Source: a virus
DNA length: 43,394 nucleotides
IMG/VR virus record: IMGVR_UViG_3300020005_000016
Span: 1-43,394 of that record
Reading direction: 5' to 3' (one strand)
In this document: in pieces, positions 16,751 through 23,689 of the stretch
Layout of the letters: each line of letters opens with the position of its first letter
How positions within the stretch are numbered: the first letter of the stretch is position 1
Program-made: the position numbers and the translations under genes
The notes under the pieces: generated by a model
Told to the model about the DNA's origin: nothing
What the model saw: only the letters and a program-made list of their open reading frames with translations
Database searches by the model: none

Positions 16751-16864
16751 TTAGATTACTTGTGCTAACAAAAACCCAATAATAAATCCTAACAAGCAAA
16801 ATCCCCATTTGGTTATTTGTGCGTTGGTAGTAGTTATCATTCTATACTTAGGTGTTTCGTCCAT
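16751..16864 (-). CDS. 37-residue single-pass membrane peptide
   Basis: The reading frame gives a polar N-terminus (MDETPKYRMITTTNAQITKW) and one hydrophobic segment (GFCLLGFIIGFLLAQVI). It ends just before the GGAGG of the methyltransferase gene and starts 4 bases after the stop of a 25-residue frame, so it fits the tightly packed operon. Function unknown. Confidence 0.6.
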   Translation of the reverse strand: MDETPKYRMITTTNAQITKWGFCLLGFIIGFLLAQVI

Positions 16865-16868
16865 ATGA

Positions 16869-16946
16869 TTATATTTCCATTTCCAGTCTATTGGCTAATT
16901 TTTCGTGAGCTTGTTCGACCTCAAACTCGTGTAGAATACCTGACAT
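16869..16946 (-). CDS. 25-residue helical peptide
   Basis: It reads MSGILHEFEVEQAHEKLANR plus five residues, with AGGAG about ten bases upstream of the ATG. The charged amphipathic helix and operon position support it weakly. Function unknown. Confidence 0.4.
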   Translation of the reverse strand: MSGILHEFEVEQAHEKLANRLEMEI

Positions 16947-16994
16947 TTTAACTGCTCCTGCGGGATTGGATGTGTGAATTATAATTTTTGGCAA

Positions 16995-17321
16995 CTAATT
17001 AACTTGGCATTCGCCTCCTGTTCTTTCAGGACAATTTGCATTGAGACAAGTATGTTTTACTCCTACGTCTTTTTCCATTTTTCTCATAAGGATTCGGTCT
17101 GCGTTTTTGGCTTTGATGTAGTAAGCCACAGCCGTGAAGGTCTCATCGCAGGGATATGGTCGGGATAAGCTGCCCACACTTACTTGATGGCTGATGTCGT
17201 GGTCCAGGCTGATGACTTCAGGCTCAAAAGTTTCTAGGAATGAAATGGCAGCGTTGATAGTGCGGGCTACAGTCCAGGATTCGTCTGGTGCGTTTCGGAT
17301 GTCGTCTACAAATAATTTCAT
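16995..17321 (-). CDS. cREC-like cyclic-phosphate-processing receiver domain protein
   Basis: This 108-residue protein begins MKLFVDDIRNAPDESW and has a later EVISLDHDIS strand. The paired acidic motifs VDD and SLDHD are the hallmark of the cREC family of receiver-like domains. These are proposed to act on cyclic phosphate or RNA-end substrates rather than in two-component signalling. The C-terminus adds three cysteines (CLNANCPERTGGEC), a likely zinc site. It overlaps the upstream zinc-ribbon gene by ATGA. Family identification rests on the motif pattern; the activity is inferred. Confidence 0.7.
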   Translation of the reverse strand: MKLFVDDIRNAPDESWTVARTINAAISFLETFEPEVISLDHDISHQVSVGSLSRPYPCDETFTAVAYYIKAKNADRILMRKMEKDVGVKHTCLNANCPERTGGECQVN

Positions 17322-17491
17322 ATCACAAATCTTAATGTTGGTTTCGGTGTGTCCGCATCTTCAAAAACCACTTTGGAAATATCAATCCTGCTTGTTTTCC
17401 ATTGCCCGCATCGGCATTTCCAAATGGGTTTTTTATCTGAAGTTTGGAAGCTCTGAATCTCCAAATCTTGTTTACAAACTGAACATTTCAT
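17318..17491 (-). CDS. 57-residue zinc-ribbon protein
   Basis: MKCSVCKQDLE supplies a CxxC and KCRCGQWK supplies a CxC about 25 residues later, a compact metal knuckle or ribbon. The start and stop are both ATGA overlaps (with 17488-17658 upstream and the cREC-like gene downstream), so all three are translationally coupled. A nucleic-acid or protein-binding role is typical for such folds. The track lacks this frame because of its size. Confidence 0.65.
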   Translation of the reverse strand: MKCSVCKQDLEIQSFQTSDKKPIWKCRCGQWKTSRIDISKVVFEDADTPKPTLRFVI

Positions 17492-17658
17492 TGTTTTCGT
17501 TTCTTTCGGACCTTACTGGTTAGATGCCAGAAATTGCAAAATGGGCATTCATATATTCGGAAAAATTTGCCGTATGCTGCAGCAGAATTGCGGGCTGTTT
17601 GGGCCTGCTTCTTTCCGTATATAATTTTGCCACTACGTTTGCATCGCATAAAAGGCAT
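17488..17658 (-). CDS. 56-residue basic protein with a zinc pair
   Basis: The sequence MPFMRCKRSGKIIYGKKQAQ is strongly basic; YECPFCNFWH near residues 41-50 gives CxxC followed by His. It ends KVRKKRKQ. It overlaps the zinc-ribbon gene by ATGA. Small, basic and Cys-containing, it is probably a nucleic-acid-binding accessory protein. No family is recognised. Confidence 0.6.
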   Translation of the reverse strand: MPFMRCKRSGKIIYGKKQAQTARNSAAAYGKFFRIYECPFCNFWHLTSKVRKKRKQ

Positions 17659-17670
17659 ACGAATTGTTAA

Positions 17671-17940
17671 TTACTTTTTCAGACGTTTGGTATTTTCCTC
17701 TAAGTCAATTTCATAATGTAGAACCCACCTACCTTTTTTAACAGCTTTCATCGGGGTCACTACGGATAGATGGACCACGTTTGAACCGTCCTTGTTGTTA
17801 TCTGGCATTGCGTCTACGGTGCAGTAGCTATACATTCCGTCAGTGTGATGAAAAGTTATCCATTCTCCGATTCGTTCACCAGCTTTGTTGAACGTCTCAA
17901 CCTTAATTTTAGCTCCTCTGGGTAGGTCGTAGAGTTTCAT
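17671..17940 (-). CDS. Unrecognised beta-rich 89-residue protein
   Basis: The protein (MKLYDLPRGAKIKVETFNKA) has short alternating strands reminiscent of small barrel folds (GEWITFHHTDGMYSYCTV, VVHLSVVTPMKAV) and a charged tail (LEENTKRLKK). It overlaps the preceding membrane peptide gene by ATGA. Function unknown. Confidence 0.65.
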   Translation of the reverse strand: MKLYDLPRGAKIKVETFNKAGERIGEWITFHHTDGMYSYCTVDAMPDNNKDGSNVVHLSVVTPMKAVKKGRWVLHYEIDLEENTKRLKK

Positions 17941-18083
17941 TGGTTCTGATTAAATTTGTTAATTGCATCGTTCATAGTCTGGGCTAGGTATTGGTTATAT
18001 CGGATTTGCTCCACCACAAACCAGGTCACAGCAACCACCCATAACATTATTAGGACGCTAATTATGAGTTTATAGGATTTCAT
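17937..18083 (-). CDS. 48-residue single-pass membrane peptide
   Basis: It starts MKSYKLIISVLIMLWVVAVT and continues WFVVEQ into a polar tail (IRYNQYLAQTMNDAINKFN). The ends overlap both neighbours by ATGA, showing it is part of the leftward operon. Function unknown. Confidence 0.6.
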   Translation of the reverse strand: MKSYKLIISVLIMLWVVAVTWFVVEQIRYNQYLAQTMNDAINKFNQNQ

Positions 18084-18532
18084 TTGTTCTTAATTCGTTC
18101 GGCTAATTTCATAAGTTTTTTCAACTCGTAAATTGCTGTCCAGGCATCATCTTTGATTTCTTTAATGGTCCAGTTACGGTCTTCTTTTCCATAGTCTGAT
18201 AAACCTGGAACGTCAAAAACTAATTTGTCTCCAAGATGAGCGAAGTCATAACCATACCACCAAAAACCTTCAGGCCATTTGGGGATTTTTTCATCTAGCT
18301 TACGACCTTTGCGTTGCCCATCACTAGAAAAAGTTAATCCGCCGTGACAATCCAAAGGGATGGAATCATAATCAAACCCTGCAATCGGATGTTCTAATGG
18401 AACTCCTAAATAAACACAGAATGAACCAGGGCCACGCATTATAATGATACGCAAGCCTTCGTCAAACCAGTCAGCCACAATAGTGCCAACTTCTTTAATT
18501 TGGTCTGCAGTTGTAGTTTCTTCAAACTTCAT
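18080..18532 (-). CDS. Conserved-type phage hypothetical protein
   Basis: I chose the ATG at 18532 (150 residues, MKFEETTTADQIKEV) over the TTG at 18562, because a membrane peptide gene (18522-18641) occupies the upstream bases. Aromatic- and Gly-rich motifs (GFDYDSIPLDCHGGLTF, PEGFWWYGYDFAHLGD) form a pattern I have seen in phage and bacterial proteins of unknown function. The two His and several Asp residues could be catalytic. No activity is assigned. Confidence 0.7.
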   Translation of the reverse strand: MKFEETTTADQIKEVGTIVADWFDEGLRIIIMRGPGSFCVYLGVPLEHPIAGFDYDSIPLDCHGGLTFSSDGQRKGRKLDEKIPKWPEGFWWYGYDFAHLGDKLVFDVPGLSDYGKEDRNWTIKEIKDDAWTAIYELKKLMKLAERIKNK

Positions 18533-18641
18533 CGTGTTCAGCGTTAAATGATAGGAAGGCAATTATGAACCAGAATATACCCCAAGCGTGCGACCCGCTT
18601 GTGTAACAAATCATTCCAACAATGGCCCAGATAAACCACAT
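18522..18641 (-). CDS. 39-residue two-helix membrane peptide
   Basis: GGAGG lies about ten bases before the ATG at 18641. The product is MWFIWAIVGMICYTSGSHAW followed by GIFWFIIAFLSFNAEHDEV, giving two hydrophobic stretches. The start shares its A with the previous stop (TAATG), and its end overlaps the start of the next gene by 11 bases. Function unknown. Confidence 0.65.
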   Translation of the reverse strand: MWFIWAIVGMICYTSGSHAWGIFWFIIAFLSFNAEHDEV

Positions 18642-18796
18642 TATTCTTCAACCTCCACTAGAAAATAGTGCCAGACCAATCTAACTTTTCCTGATTTAGA
18701 ACTCATCGGGATTTCTTCAGCAACAGTGTTCATATACACTGACTCTTTTGGCACGATGTCTCCAGTGCCATATTTGTAAACTTTACTTACTTTCAT
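18641..18796 (-). CDS. 51-residue unrecognised protein
   Basis: It starts MKVSKVYKYGTGDIVPKESV with AAAGGA upstream at good spacing, and ends SGKVRLVWHYFLVEVEE. The strand pattern resembles a small beta domain. It overlaps the previous gene by 14 bases and the next by TAATG. Function unknown. Confidence 0.6.
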   Translation of the reverse strand: MKVSKVYKYGTGDIVPKESVYMNTVAEEIPMSSKSGKVRLVWHYFLVEVEE

Positions 18797-18986
18797 TAGT
18801 TTTTTCCTTTAAGATTAAGCCAAAATTCCAGGGGTCTTCAGCTTTCCAATCAAAACCAAGAATTTCGTGTTTTTCTAAACATTTTTCAAAAAATTCTTTG
18901 GTTTGCTTATCAAATCTGTAAAAAGCAGTTCCAGTGCCTACTACTGGGATATTGTCTTGGCTAATATTTATATCTAATGCAATCAT
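18783..18986 (-). CDS. 67-residue unrecognised protein
   Basis: This protein (MIALDINISQDNIPVVGTGT) has a mixed strand and helix pattern (KEFFEKCLEKHEILGFDW). It has no clear Shine-Dalgarno, but the start is one base after the stop of the upstream gene (18988), suggesting re-initiation. Function unknown. Confidence 0.6.
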   Translation of the reverse strand: MIALDINISQDNIPVVGTGTAFYRFDKQTKEFFEKCLEKHEILGFDWKAEDPWNFGLILKEKTNESK

Positions 18987-18987
18987 A

Positions 18988-19356
18988 TTATTCCAGTTCG
19001 CTTAATACTTGTTTCTCGTGCTCAATGTTGCGTTCCATTTTGATTTTATAGAACACCTCGAACTCAATTTTCTTACCTTGCTTAGTGGTGGGTTTGAGTT
19101 TTTCCCATTGGCGATAGTAGACAGACCGTAGCACTCGGCTGGGAGACTTAGCTTCAGGAAATTCCAACGATTCAGTTGGGATGTCTTTTTCGGTGATATT
19201 CTCAACTGTAGCGAAAACTAAATAACCTAACTGCTTACGGAGCTTGAAAATTTCCGCTTCATCAGTGGGGTCAACTTCCTGACAGTCAATCTGGAGACGG
19301 ATTGTGCCGTCTGCCATCGTGACTACTTTGCTAATTGTGCTAGGTATTTTCAACAT
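18988..19356 (-). CDS. 122-residue unrecognised protein
   Basis: It is a mixed alpha/beta protein (MLKIPSTISKVVTMADGTIR, LGYLVFATVENIT, then a long basic helix ending EHEKQVLSELE). An AAGG sits upstream of the start. It overlaps the upstream gene by 17 bases. The N-terminal half resembles host-nuclease-inhibitor-type or replication-modulator folds only vaguely; I do not assign a function. Confidence 0.6.
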   Translation of the reverse strand: MLKIPSTISKVVTMADGTIRLQIDCQEVDPTDEAEIFKLRKQLGYLVFATVENITEKDIPTESLEFPEAKSPSRVLRSVYYRQWEKLKPTTKQGKKIEFEVFYKIKMERNIEHEKQVLSELE

Positions 19357-19528
19357 AAATTTTAACCTTAACGACCTTGCTTCCGCTTATATGCAGTAAG
19401 TCTTTGGGCATAGACGGTTTCTCGGCGAAGATATAAAATCTGTTGTCGAGTCCGCTTGCGGGATAAACTTTAGTATTTTTAGCATTTGATTTATCAATCA
19501 ATGCGTAGCCTTCAATTACGTGTTTCAT
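19340..19528 (-). CDS. 62-residue unrecognised protein
   Basis: The ATG at 19528 is chosen because AAAAGGA lies at ideal spacing; a longer frame from 19555 has no such site. The product (MKHVIEGYALIDKSNAKNTK) is a beta-rich small domain with a VVKVKIYVENT end. It overlaps both neighbours. Function unknown. Confidence 0.6.
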   Translation of the reverse strand: MKHVIEGYALIDKSNAKNTKVYPASGLDNRFYIFAEKPSMPKDLLHISGSKVVKVKIYVENT

Positions 19529-19778
19529 CGGAGTTCCTTTTCTTGTTCCAGTCATAGACTTTATCAGCTTGTTTTACTAACCAGGGATAATCGTTTCGGT
19601 CCAAGTGAGCATCAACCATAGCGTTGATTATTTGGTTGGCATCATCGCCGTCCTTAATTTCGTGTAAAATCTTTTGGAGTTTACGTCCAACTGTGACACT
19701 GTGCCTTAACCATCCAATGATGTAGCACAGATACATATTTAGAGTAAACGTAGCGATAAAGACAAAAAAGTAAATCAT
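19512..19778 (-). CDS. 88-residue membrane-anchored protein
   Basis: An N-terminal hydrophobic segment (IYFFVFIATFTLNMYLCYII, about 2-21) anchors a helical cytoplasmic domain with LQKILHEIKDGDDANQIINA and a Trp-rich end. It starts with an ATGA overlap on the upstream gene and overlaps the next by 17 bases. Function unknown. Confidence 0.6.
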   Translation of the reverse strand: MIYFFVFIATFTLNMYLCYIIGWLRHSVTVGRKLQKILHEIKDGDDANQIINAMVDAHLDRNDYPWLVKQADKVYDWNKKRNSDETRN

Positions 19779-20056
19779 ACAGACCCTCGCATTGCCTTTT
19801 TCTGGATGAATGTGGTGTTGTTCATAGACTTATTTTCAGTCTCAACTTGTTCGGACGGCAAATATTCCCACATTTCCTTGACGCTGCAATCTTCGTTCAA
19901 TGCCCAGCCTAAACCAGTGATGGCTTCTTTGTTGCATTGCATATTTAATTCCCGTTTGAGTTCCTGGTAGTCCATATCGTCACGGACCATCTGGACCTGG
20001 CGGGTTATCATAGTATTCAAAATTCGTTCGATTTCTGCTGATTTAACTTTTTGCAT
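19775..20056 (-). CDS. 93-residue helical protein
   Basis: GGAGA precedes the start (MQKVKSAEIERILNTMITRQ). The protein is helical and acidic in the middle (DDMDYQELKRELN) with two cysteines. It lies between the NinG-like nuclease and the small-gene cluster. No family is recognised. Confidence 0.6.
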   Translation of the reverse strand: MQKVKSAEIERILNTMITRQVQMVRDDMDYQELKRELNMQCNKEAITGLGWALNEDCSVKEMWEYLPSEQVETENKSMNNTTFIQKKAMRGSV

Positions 20057-20429
20057 TTAGGGTCTCCAATAATAATTTAATTATGATTTTATCCATCTTA
20101 TCGTCTCGCTTTTTATAAGTGTGGGCCTGGACCATAAGGCTCTTAAACCTGGCCTCTCCCAGCTTACGAATTGTATAGTCCTTATATTGGTCTCGTTGGT
20201 CGCCGTGACCCCAGAGACGATGGCAACCGTAGCAAAGAGCAATACAGTTATCCACTTCAAATCTCGTTCCCTCGTGGCCTCGTCCCCAATAATGTGAATT
20301 ATGAAGCCCCTGCCTGTCCTCTGTTGAATATTTATCATACTTAGTCCTACAACGCTGACACGTCCAGTTGTCTCGCTCTCGAATGTAGTTAGAAAAGGCC
20401 GTGTCAGTGGGTCGTAGTTTTACTTTCAT
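20043..20429 (-). CDS. NinG-like HNH-type recombination nuclease
   Basis: This 128-residue protein has a C24xxC27 pair (WTCQRCRTKY), LHNSHYWGRG (H43 and H46), TRFEVDNC with N61, and LCYGCHRLW (C66, C69, H70). The layout matches lambda NinG/Rap and related HNH nucleases that act on branched recombination intermediates. Its start shares bases with the stop of the SSB-like gene, and the PD-(D/E)XK nuclease is nearby. That supports a recombination/replication module. Confidence 0.8.
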   Translation of the reverse strand: MKVKLRPTDTAFSNYIRERDNWTCQRCRTKYDKYSTEDRQGLHNSHYWGRGHEGTRFEVDNCIALCYGCHRLWGHGDQRDQYKDYTIRKLGEARFKSLMVQAHTYKKRDDKMDKIIIKLLLETLNAKS

Positions 20430-20782
20430 TAGTAAGGGATGTCAGAATCGTCAATCTGGATGTCTGGTGAATCGGTGGCTGCTCCTGGCTTACCCAAATT
20501 TTTCATTTGGTTTTCCAGCGACAATACTCGTGCAGTCAAGTCTTCAATCGGGTCAACTTTACTGAAGTTCAGATACTCGCCTCTAGTTTCAACATTGATG
20601 TTGACGCTATCGCCTTCGTTCCAAAAATCATTCCAGTTTCCGCCGAAGCCTGACAACCATTTATCGCCGTGCTCTTGAGTCTTGATTGAGATTCTCTCGT
20701 AAGCTCGGCCATCTTTGGTCTTGAGCAGTTCACCAGCCTTATTCTTGTTGGTTCGGTAAACCTTGCTTAGTGTTACTTTCAT
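20429..20782 (-). CDS. SSB-like single-stranded DNA-binding protein
   Basis: This is a 117-residue protein. The first ~80 residues form a beta-rich OB-like domain (MKVTLSKVYRTNKNKAGELL, ERISIKTQEHGDKWLSGFGG). A short linker is followed by the acidic tip DDSDIPY. Such tips on SSB proteins recruit replication and repair partners. AGAAAGG precedes the start. It lies between a recombination nuclease and a helical protein, all in the replication operon. Sequence similarity to host SSB is weak, so the call rests on the tip and the context. Confidence 0.75.
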   Translation of the reverse strand: MKVTLSKVYRTNKNKAGELLKTKDGRAYERISIKTQEHGDKWLSGFGGNWNDFWNEGDSVNINVETRGEYLNFSKVDPIEDLTARVLSLENQMKNLGKPGAATDSPDIQIDDSDIPY

Positions 20783-20945
20783 CTTGGGCCTTTCTTAATT
20801 TAATTTTAACAACCTTCATCATATAATCGGCTGACTTCGTTTGGTCCTGTAGCATCTCGTAAAATTCTTCTGGCGTGATGCCTGCTTTCATAGCCAGATG
20901 AGCCACAGCACTTATCAGCGATGCAATTTCTTGTTCGGGTAGCAT
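20739..20945 (-). CDS. Small helical protein, paralogue of 27934-28224
   Basis: The ATG at 20945 is shared with the TAA of the nuclease gene (TAATG), giving 68 residues. The segment AGITPEEFYEMLQDQ closely resembles AKITPQEFYDAFKNT in the 27934-28224 protein. The two therefore appear to be paralogues on opposite arms of the genome. It overlaps the SSB-like start by 44 bases. Function unknown. Confidence 0.65.
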   Translation of the reverse strand: MLPEQEIASLISAVAHLAMKAGITPEEFYEMLQDQTKSADYMMKVVKIKLRKAQDESNTKQGLPNQQE

Positions 20946-21676
20946 TAGTAAGTTTTCAATCCTCTGTATAAGTCCAGACAAGCTAGGAAAATCTTTTTAT
21001 CGGTATCGAAGTCCAGAGATTCTTTGACTTCAAATGAACCGTCCTTACCGCATCTGATGATTGTTCGGCCTTTGATGTCCAAAATTCCGTGTTCCTCTAA
21101 TGCTATCTGATACCCCGCCATTTGAGCAAACGGTGTGCGGTCATATAAAGCGTTTTGAGTCTTTACGTCCGCAATAAACTTATCTGGATTCTCGCCTTTG
21201 GTGTAAATCAAATCCATTGTGCCAGCATACCAGAATTTTTCCGAGTAAAGTCGGACTTCACTTTCAACGAAACGAATATCATTGTTAGTGGCCCACTTCA
21301 CAAAATTATCTGTGATGAAGGCAATCTTTTTTACAGGCTTAGGATTTTTACCTTTAGCAAATTTCTCAATCCAAGCGTGAGCCAGCGTGCCTAAATCGGC
21401 AGATGTGTCTCGCTTCGCTGTGTGAGCCTTGCGTGCAGCTTCGAGCAAGTCGTGAAGCTGTGCAGGGGTGTAGATGATTAAATCTTGACCGCCTACGTTG
21501 ACTAGCTTCGGCTCGTGTTCTTTTACATACTTAACGGCTTCATTAGCAGCCCAAGCGATTAAAGCAGGCTTGGCGATAACTCCGAGCACGGTGGTAACAC
21601 CAGTGAGCGGTTTGCCATCCAGCGTATATTTGTGGCTGCCTTCATCGAACTTAAATCTAGTTCCTTCTAGTTTCAT
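20945..21676 (-). CDS. PD-(D/E)XK nuclease, RecB/Cas4-like
   Basis: This 243-residue protein shows the RecB-family order: GTLAHAW (H100), an acidic residue in VESEVRLYS, AGTMDLI (D155), FIADVKTQ (D170-x-K172) and QMAGYQIALEE (Q185, Y189). These residues coordinate metal in DNA exonucleases. A near-perfect AAAGGAGA precedes the start. It is probably the phage recombination exonuclease paired with the SSB-like and NinG-like proteins. A Cas4 identity is not implied, because no iron-sulfur cysteines are seen. Confidence 0.85.
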   Translation of the reverse strand: MKLEGTRFKFDEGSHKYTLDGKPLTGVTTVLGVIAKPALIAWAANEAVKYVKEHEPKLVNVGGQDLIIYTPAQLHDLLEAARKAHTAKRDTSADLGTLAHAWIEKFAKGKNPKPVKKIAFITDNFVKWATNNDIRFVESEVRLYSEKFWYAGTMDLIYTKGENPDKFIADVKTQNALYDRTPFAQMAGYQIALEEHGILDIKGRTIIRCGKDGSFEVKESLDFDTDKKIFLACLDLYRGLKTY

Positions 21677-22577
21677 TATTCTCCTTTACCCATTTTGATA
21701 TTGAGTCTTGCATTACTGATAATGTGATTATGACTTCAGGCAAATACATTTTGCCGATGTCTCGATAAGATGTCTTTTTGGTCCAGTCCAGGAATGACTC
21801 ATAAATCTTAGTCAACTGGTCTGCGGGTTTCAATCCTGCTCCTATCATATCTGATAAGCGGGGCGAGATGATAGCTACGGCTTCGGCAACCTCTTGGCTT
21901 GTATTATATTTGGAATAATCCTTTGCCAGAATTTCCCTAGCTTTATCGGGAGTGCGGACAATCGCATTGACGATATAACGGGAAGCGTCCCGTGTTTTGA
22001 TTTCACCTTTCACTAATTTTTTTTCCATTGCAGCTCTGTGCTCTTTTGGAAGTTTATTCAATGAAGCTATGTGAGTTACTGGGAGTCCATCTTGAACTGC
22101 TTTTTGAAGCGGGTCAGATTGTTTAAGCAAATCCAGATACATTACTATATTGGATTCGTCCTCTCCCATTTTCTCTGCCAGTTCTTTGATACCAGTTTGG
22201 TAACGCTCTCCCTGGTGCTTGCTGTCCCTATCCAGTTTGGCCGCCAAATTGGATAGCAGTTTCTTGTAAGCCTTAGCTATTTCTAGCGGTTTCAGATTTG
22301 CCGAATGGATATTTTCAATCAACTGTCGGATGAAGCGGTCATCTGCAGAGATGTCCAAAATTTTAACTGGAACAGTCTTGAGTCCCACAAGTTTGGCAGC
22401 TCTCCAGCGATTTTCTCCTGTGATAATCATATATGATTTATCAACTTCAATCGGGTTGATTATGCCTGTGGTCCGAATCGTCTTCGCTAGTTTTTCAATT
22501 TTTTCTTCACTGAAAAACTTTCGTGGCTGATTCGGGTCAGGCTTAATCTTATTTGGTTGTAGTTGTATTATTTCCAT
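21657..22577 (-). CDS. ParB/Spo0J-like DNA-binding protein
   Basis: I chose the ATG at 22577 (306 residues) rather than the TTG at 22589. Typical ParB features are PNQPRKFFSEE near the start and the CTPase/nuclease-fold motif ITGENRWRAA. LIENIHSANL follows, then a helix-turn-helix region (IKELAEKMGEDESNIVMYLD). No ParA gene or parS-like site is visible, so it may act in replication or transcription, as other phage ParB-like proteins do, rather than in partitioning. It overlaps both neighbours. Confidence 0.8.
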   Translation of the reverse strand: MEIIQLQPNKIKPDPNQPRKFFSEEKIEKLAKTIRTTGIINPIEVDKSYMIITGENRWRAAKLVGLKTVPVKILDISADDRFIRQLIENIHSANLKPLEIAKAYKKLLSNLAAKLDRDSKHQGERYQTGIKELAEKMGEDESNIVMYLDLLKQSDPLQKAVQDGLPVTHIASLNKLPKEHRAAMEKKLVKGEIKTRDASRYIVNAIVRTPDKAREILAKDYSKYNTSQEVAEAVAIISPRLSDMIGAGLKPADQLTKIYESFLDWTKKTSYRDIGKMYLPEVIITLSVMQDSISKWVKENNETRRN

Positions 22578-23004
22578 CGGCTGCTTCAAGTTTCTTTAAT
22601 TCTTCCTTTTTATCAATCAGGAAACGCATATAATGGTTGGCTTCGGTCTCTGCCTCGGCAATCATCTTCGGCCATTTCATAATTGTTTCTTCCAGCAAAC
22701 GGAACTGACTTTTAAGTCGTGGGGTTGTCTCCTGTCTATTATTGCGGTTAATTATTTCCCTCGTGTGTTCTTTTGAATCCAGAATATTTTTGACAATACC
22801 TGGCGTGAACTCTCCCGAACTTGGGTTGCTTACTCCGCCTATCGGATAGAGCATAAATCCTCGTTTGCGAAGCGTCTTGAGTGCTCCACCGATTGAACCT
22901 CGTTTAACTTTGAAGTGCTTGGCCCAGTCTTGGATGGATTTTTCCTCGCCTGATTCAACTGCATCCAAAAGTTTGGCAGGCAAAGCATTCTTATGAAGTG
23001 CCAT
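22549..23004 (-). CDS. Winged-helix regulator-like protein
   Basis: This is a 151-residue protein. An N-terminal winged-helix pattern (IQDWAKHFKVKRGSIGGALK, TLRKRGFMLYPIGG) is followed by a helical C-terminal region. AAAGGAG precedes the start at 23004. It is preceded by another putative DNA-binding gene and followed by ParB-like, so this block is probably regulatory. Its target sites are not known. Confidence 0.65.
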   Translation of the reverse strand: MALHKNALPAKLLDAVESGEEKSIQDWAKHFKVKRGSIGGALKTLRKRGFMLYPIGGVSNPSSGEFTPGIVKNILDSKEHTREIINRNNRQETTPRLKSQFRLLEETIMKWPKMIAEAETEANHYMRFLIDKKEELKKLEAADGNNTTTTK

Positions 23005-23347
23005 TCGAGAACTCCTTTACTAACCCAATGCGGTAAAGATAATTGTAAACGGATGAGACGCTTTTGCGTCCTGTCTCGCCTGCGATAATCTTGGCTACAG
23101 TGGCCCAATTATTTGATTGCGGATAGAGCTGACGTGCCCGTCTCTCCATCAAGATTCTGTCACCATCCGAAAAGGGCACTCGGACTTTTGGAGTCTTCAT
23201 TGATACACCTGCGTCACTTCTGATTTTGCGTGGTCTCCCTACTCCTATTACTGGTCCTGTCCAGCTTTGCTTAACGTGTTTCTGTAGTATTTCCTCTGCT
23301 TGGTCCTCTCCAAGCAATTCGACTAAGAATTGTAAATGATTATTCAT
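22991..23347 (-). CDS. Basic DNA-binding-like protein
   Basis: This 118-residue protein has a basic central segment (GVGRPRKIRSDAG, KTPKVRVPFSDGDR) and a helix-turn-helix-like end (WATVAKIIAGETGRKSVSSV followed by YNYLYRIG). Its ATG overlaps the end of the small HTH gene. GRPRK is an AT-hook-like motif. It could bind the minor groove, but no family is firmly recognised. Confidence 0.6.
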   Translation of the reverse strand: MNNHLQFLVELLGEDQAEEILQKHVKQSWTGPVIGVGRPRKIRSDAGVSMKTPKVRVPFSDGDRILMERRARQLYPQSNNWATVAKIIAGETGRKSVSSVYNYLYRIGLVKEFSNGTS

Positions 23348-23519
23348 CGTGTTTTCCAGCTTTTAATGATGTATACTTGTGAACGATTCTGTGCACTGTC
23401 TGTTTGGAGCAACCCACTTGGTCCGCAACGAACTGATAGGACGGGTGGACGACCTTTGTTTTACTCCAGGCTTTCATAACTGCCTTTTCTAATTGTTGAG
23501 TCTCTTTTTTCATATCCAT
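23340..23519 (-). CDS. Small helix-turn-helix protein, candidate repressor
   Basis: This 59-residue protein (MDMKKETQQLEKAVMKAWSK) contains YQFVADQVGCSKQTVHRIV, a clear helix-turn-helix. The promoter at 23521-23549 has its -10 box 2 bases before the first ATG. Translation probably begins at the second ATG (23513), where the predicted +1 lies, giving a leaderless or near-leaderless mRNA. It overlaps the next gene. It is the best candidate for the protein that binds the shared operator; that link is inferred from position alone. Confidence 0.65.
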   Translation of the reverse strand: MDMKKETQQLEKAVMKAWSKTKVVHPSYQFVADQVGCSKQTVHRIVHKYTSLKAGKHDE

Positions 23520-23520
23520 A

Positions 23521-23549
23521 ATTGTAATTTATTTACGAACGGTTGTCAA
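23521..23549 (-). promoter_or_regulatory. Consensus leftward promoter with overlapping operator
   Basis: Leftward: TTGACA (23549-23544), 17-base spacer, TACAAT (23526-23521). The operator reads ACAACCGTTCGT leftward (23546-23535) and overlaps the -35 box as in the other two promoters. It directs transcription into the small HTH gene and the regulatory block, suggesting autoregulation. Confidence 0.85.
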
Positions 23550-23566
23550 ACCTACTTTTCCACAGC

Positions 23567-23689
23567 CTATTTTGGCAGGCAGTCAATATGGTAGTAGATT
23601 GGGCAATAGTCGTAAGTTGCGAGCCTCCATAGGCCAATTAAGATTAAACAAACACTGACGATAACGGCAATTATAACTAAGATTTTCAT
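23567..23689 (-). CDS. 40-residue single-pass membrane peptide
   Basis: It starts MKILVIIAVIVSVCLILIGL and ends with a short polar tail bearing Cys (YDYCPIYYHIDCLPK). The TAG is just upstream of the promoter at 23521-23549. It overlaps the next upstream gene by ATGA. Function unknown. Confidence 0.6.
   Translation of the reverse strand: MKILVIIAVIVSVCLILIGLWRLATYDYCPIYYHIDCLPK

Noticed and set aside
20945-21676. Cas4 and a hidden CRISPR locus
   Set aside because: The nuclease lacks the four iron-sulfur cysteines of Cas4 and there is no array or cas operon; RecB-type phage exonuclease is simpler.
21657-22577. A plasmid-style ParABS partition system
   Set aside because: No ParA gene is present anywhere and no parS-like palindrome was seen; only the ParB-like protein is supported.
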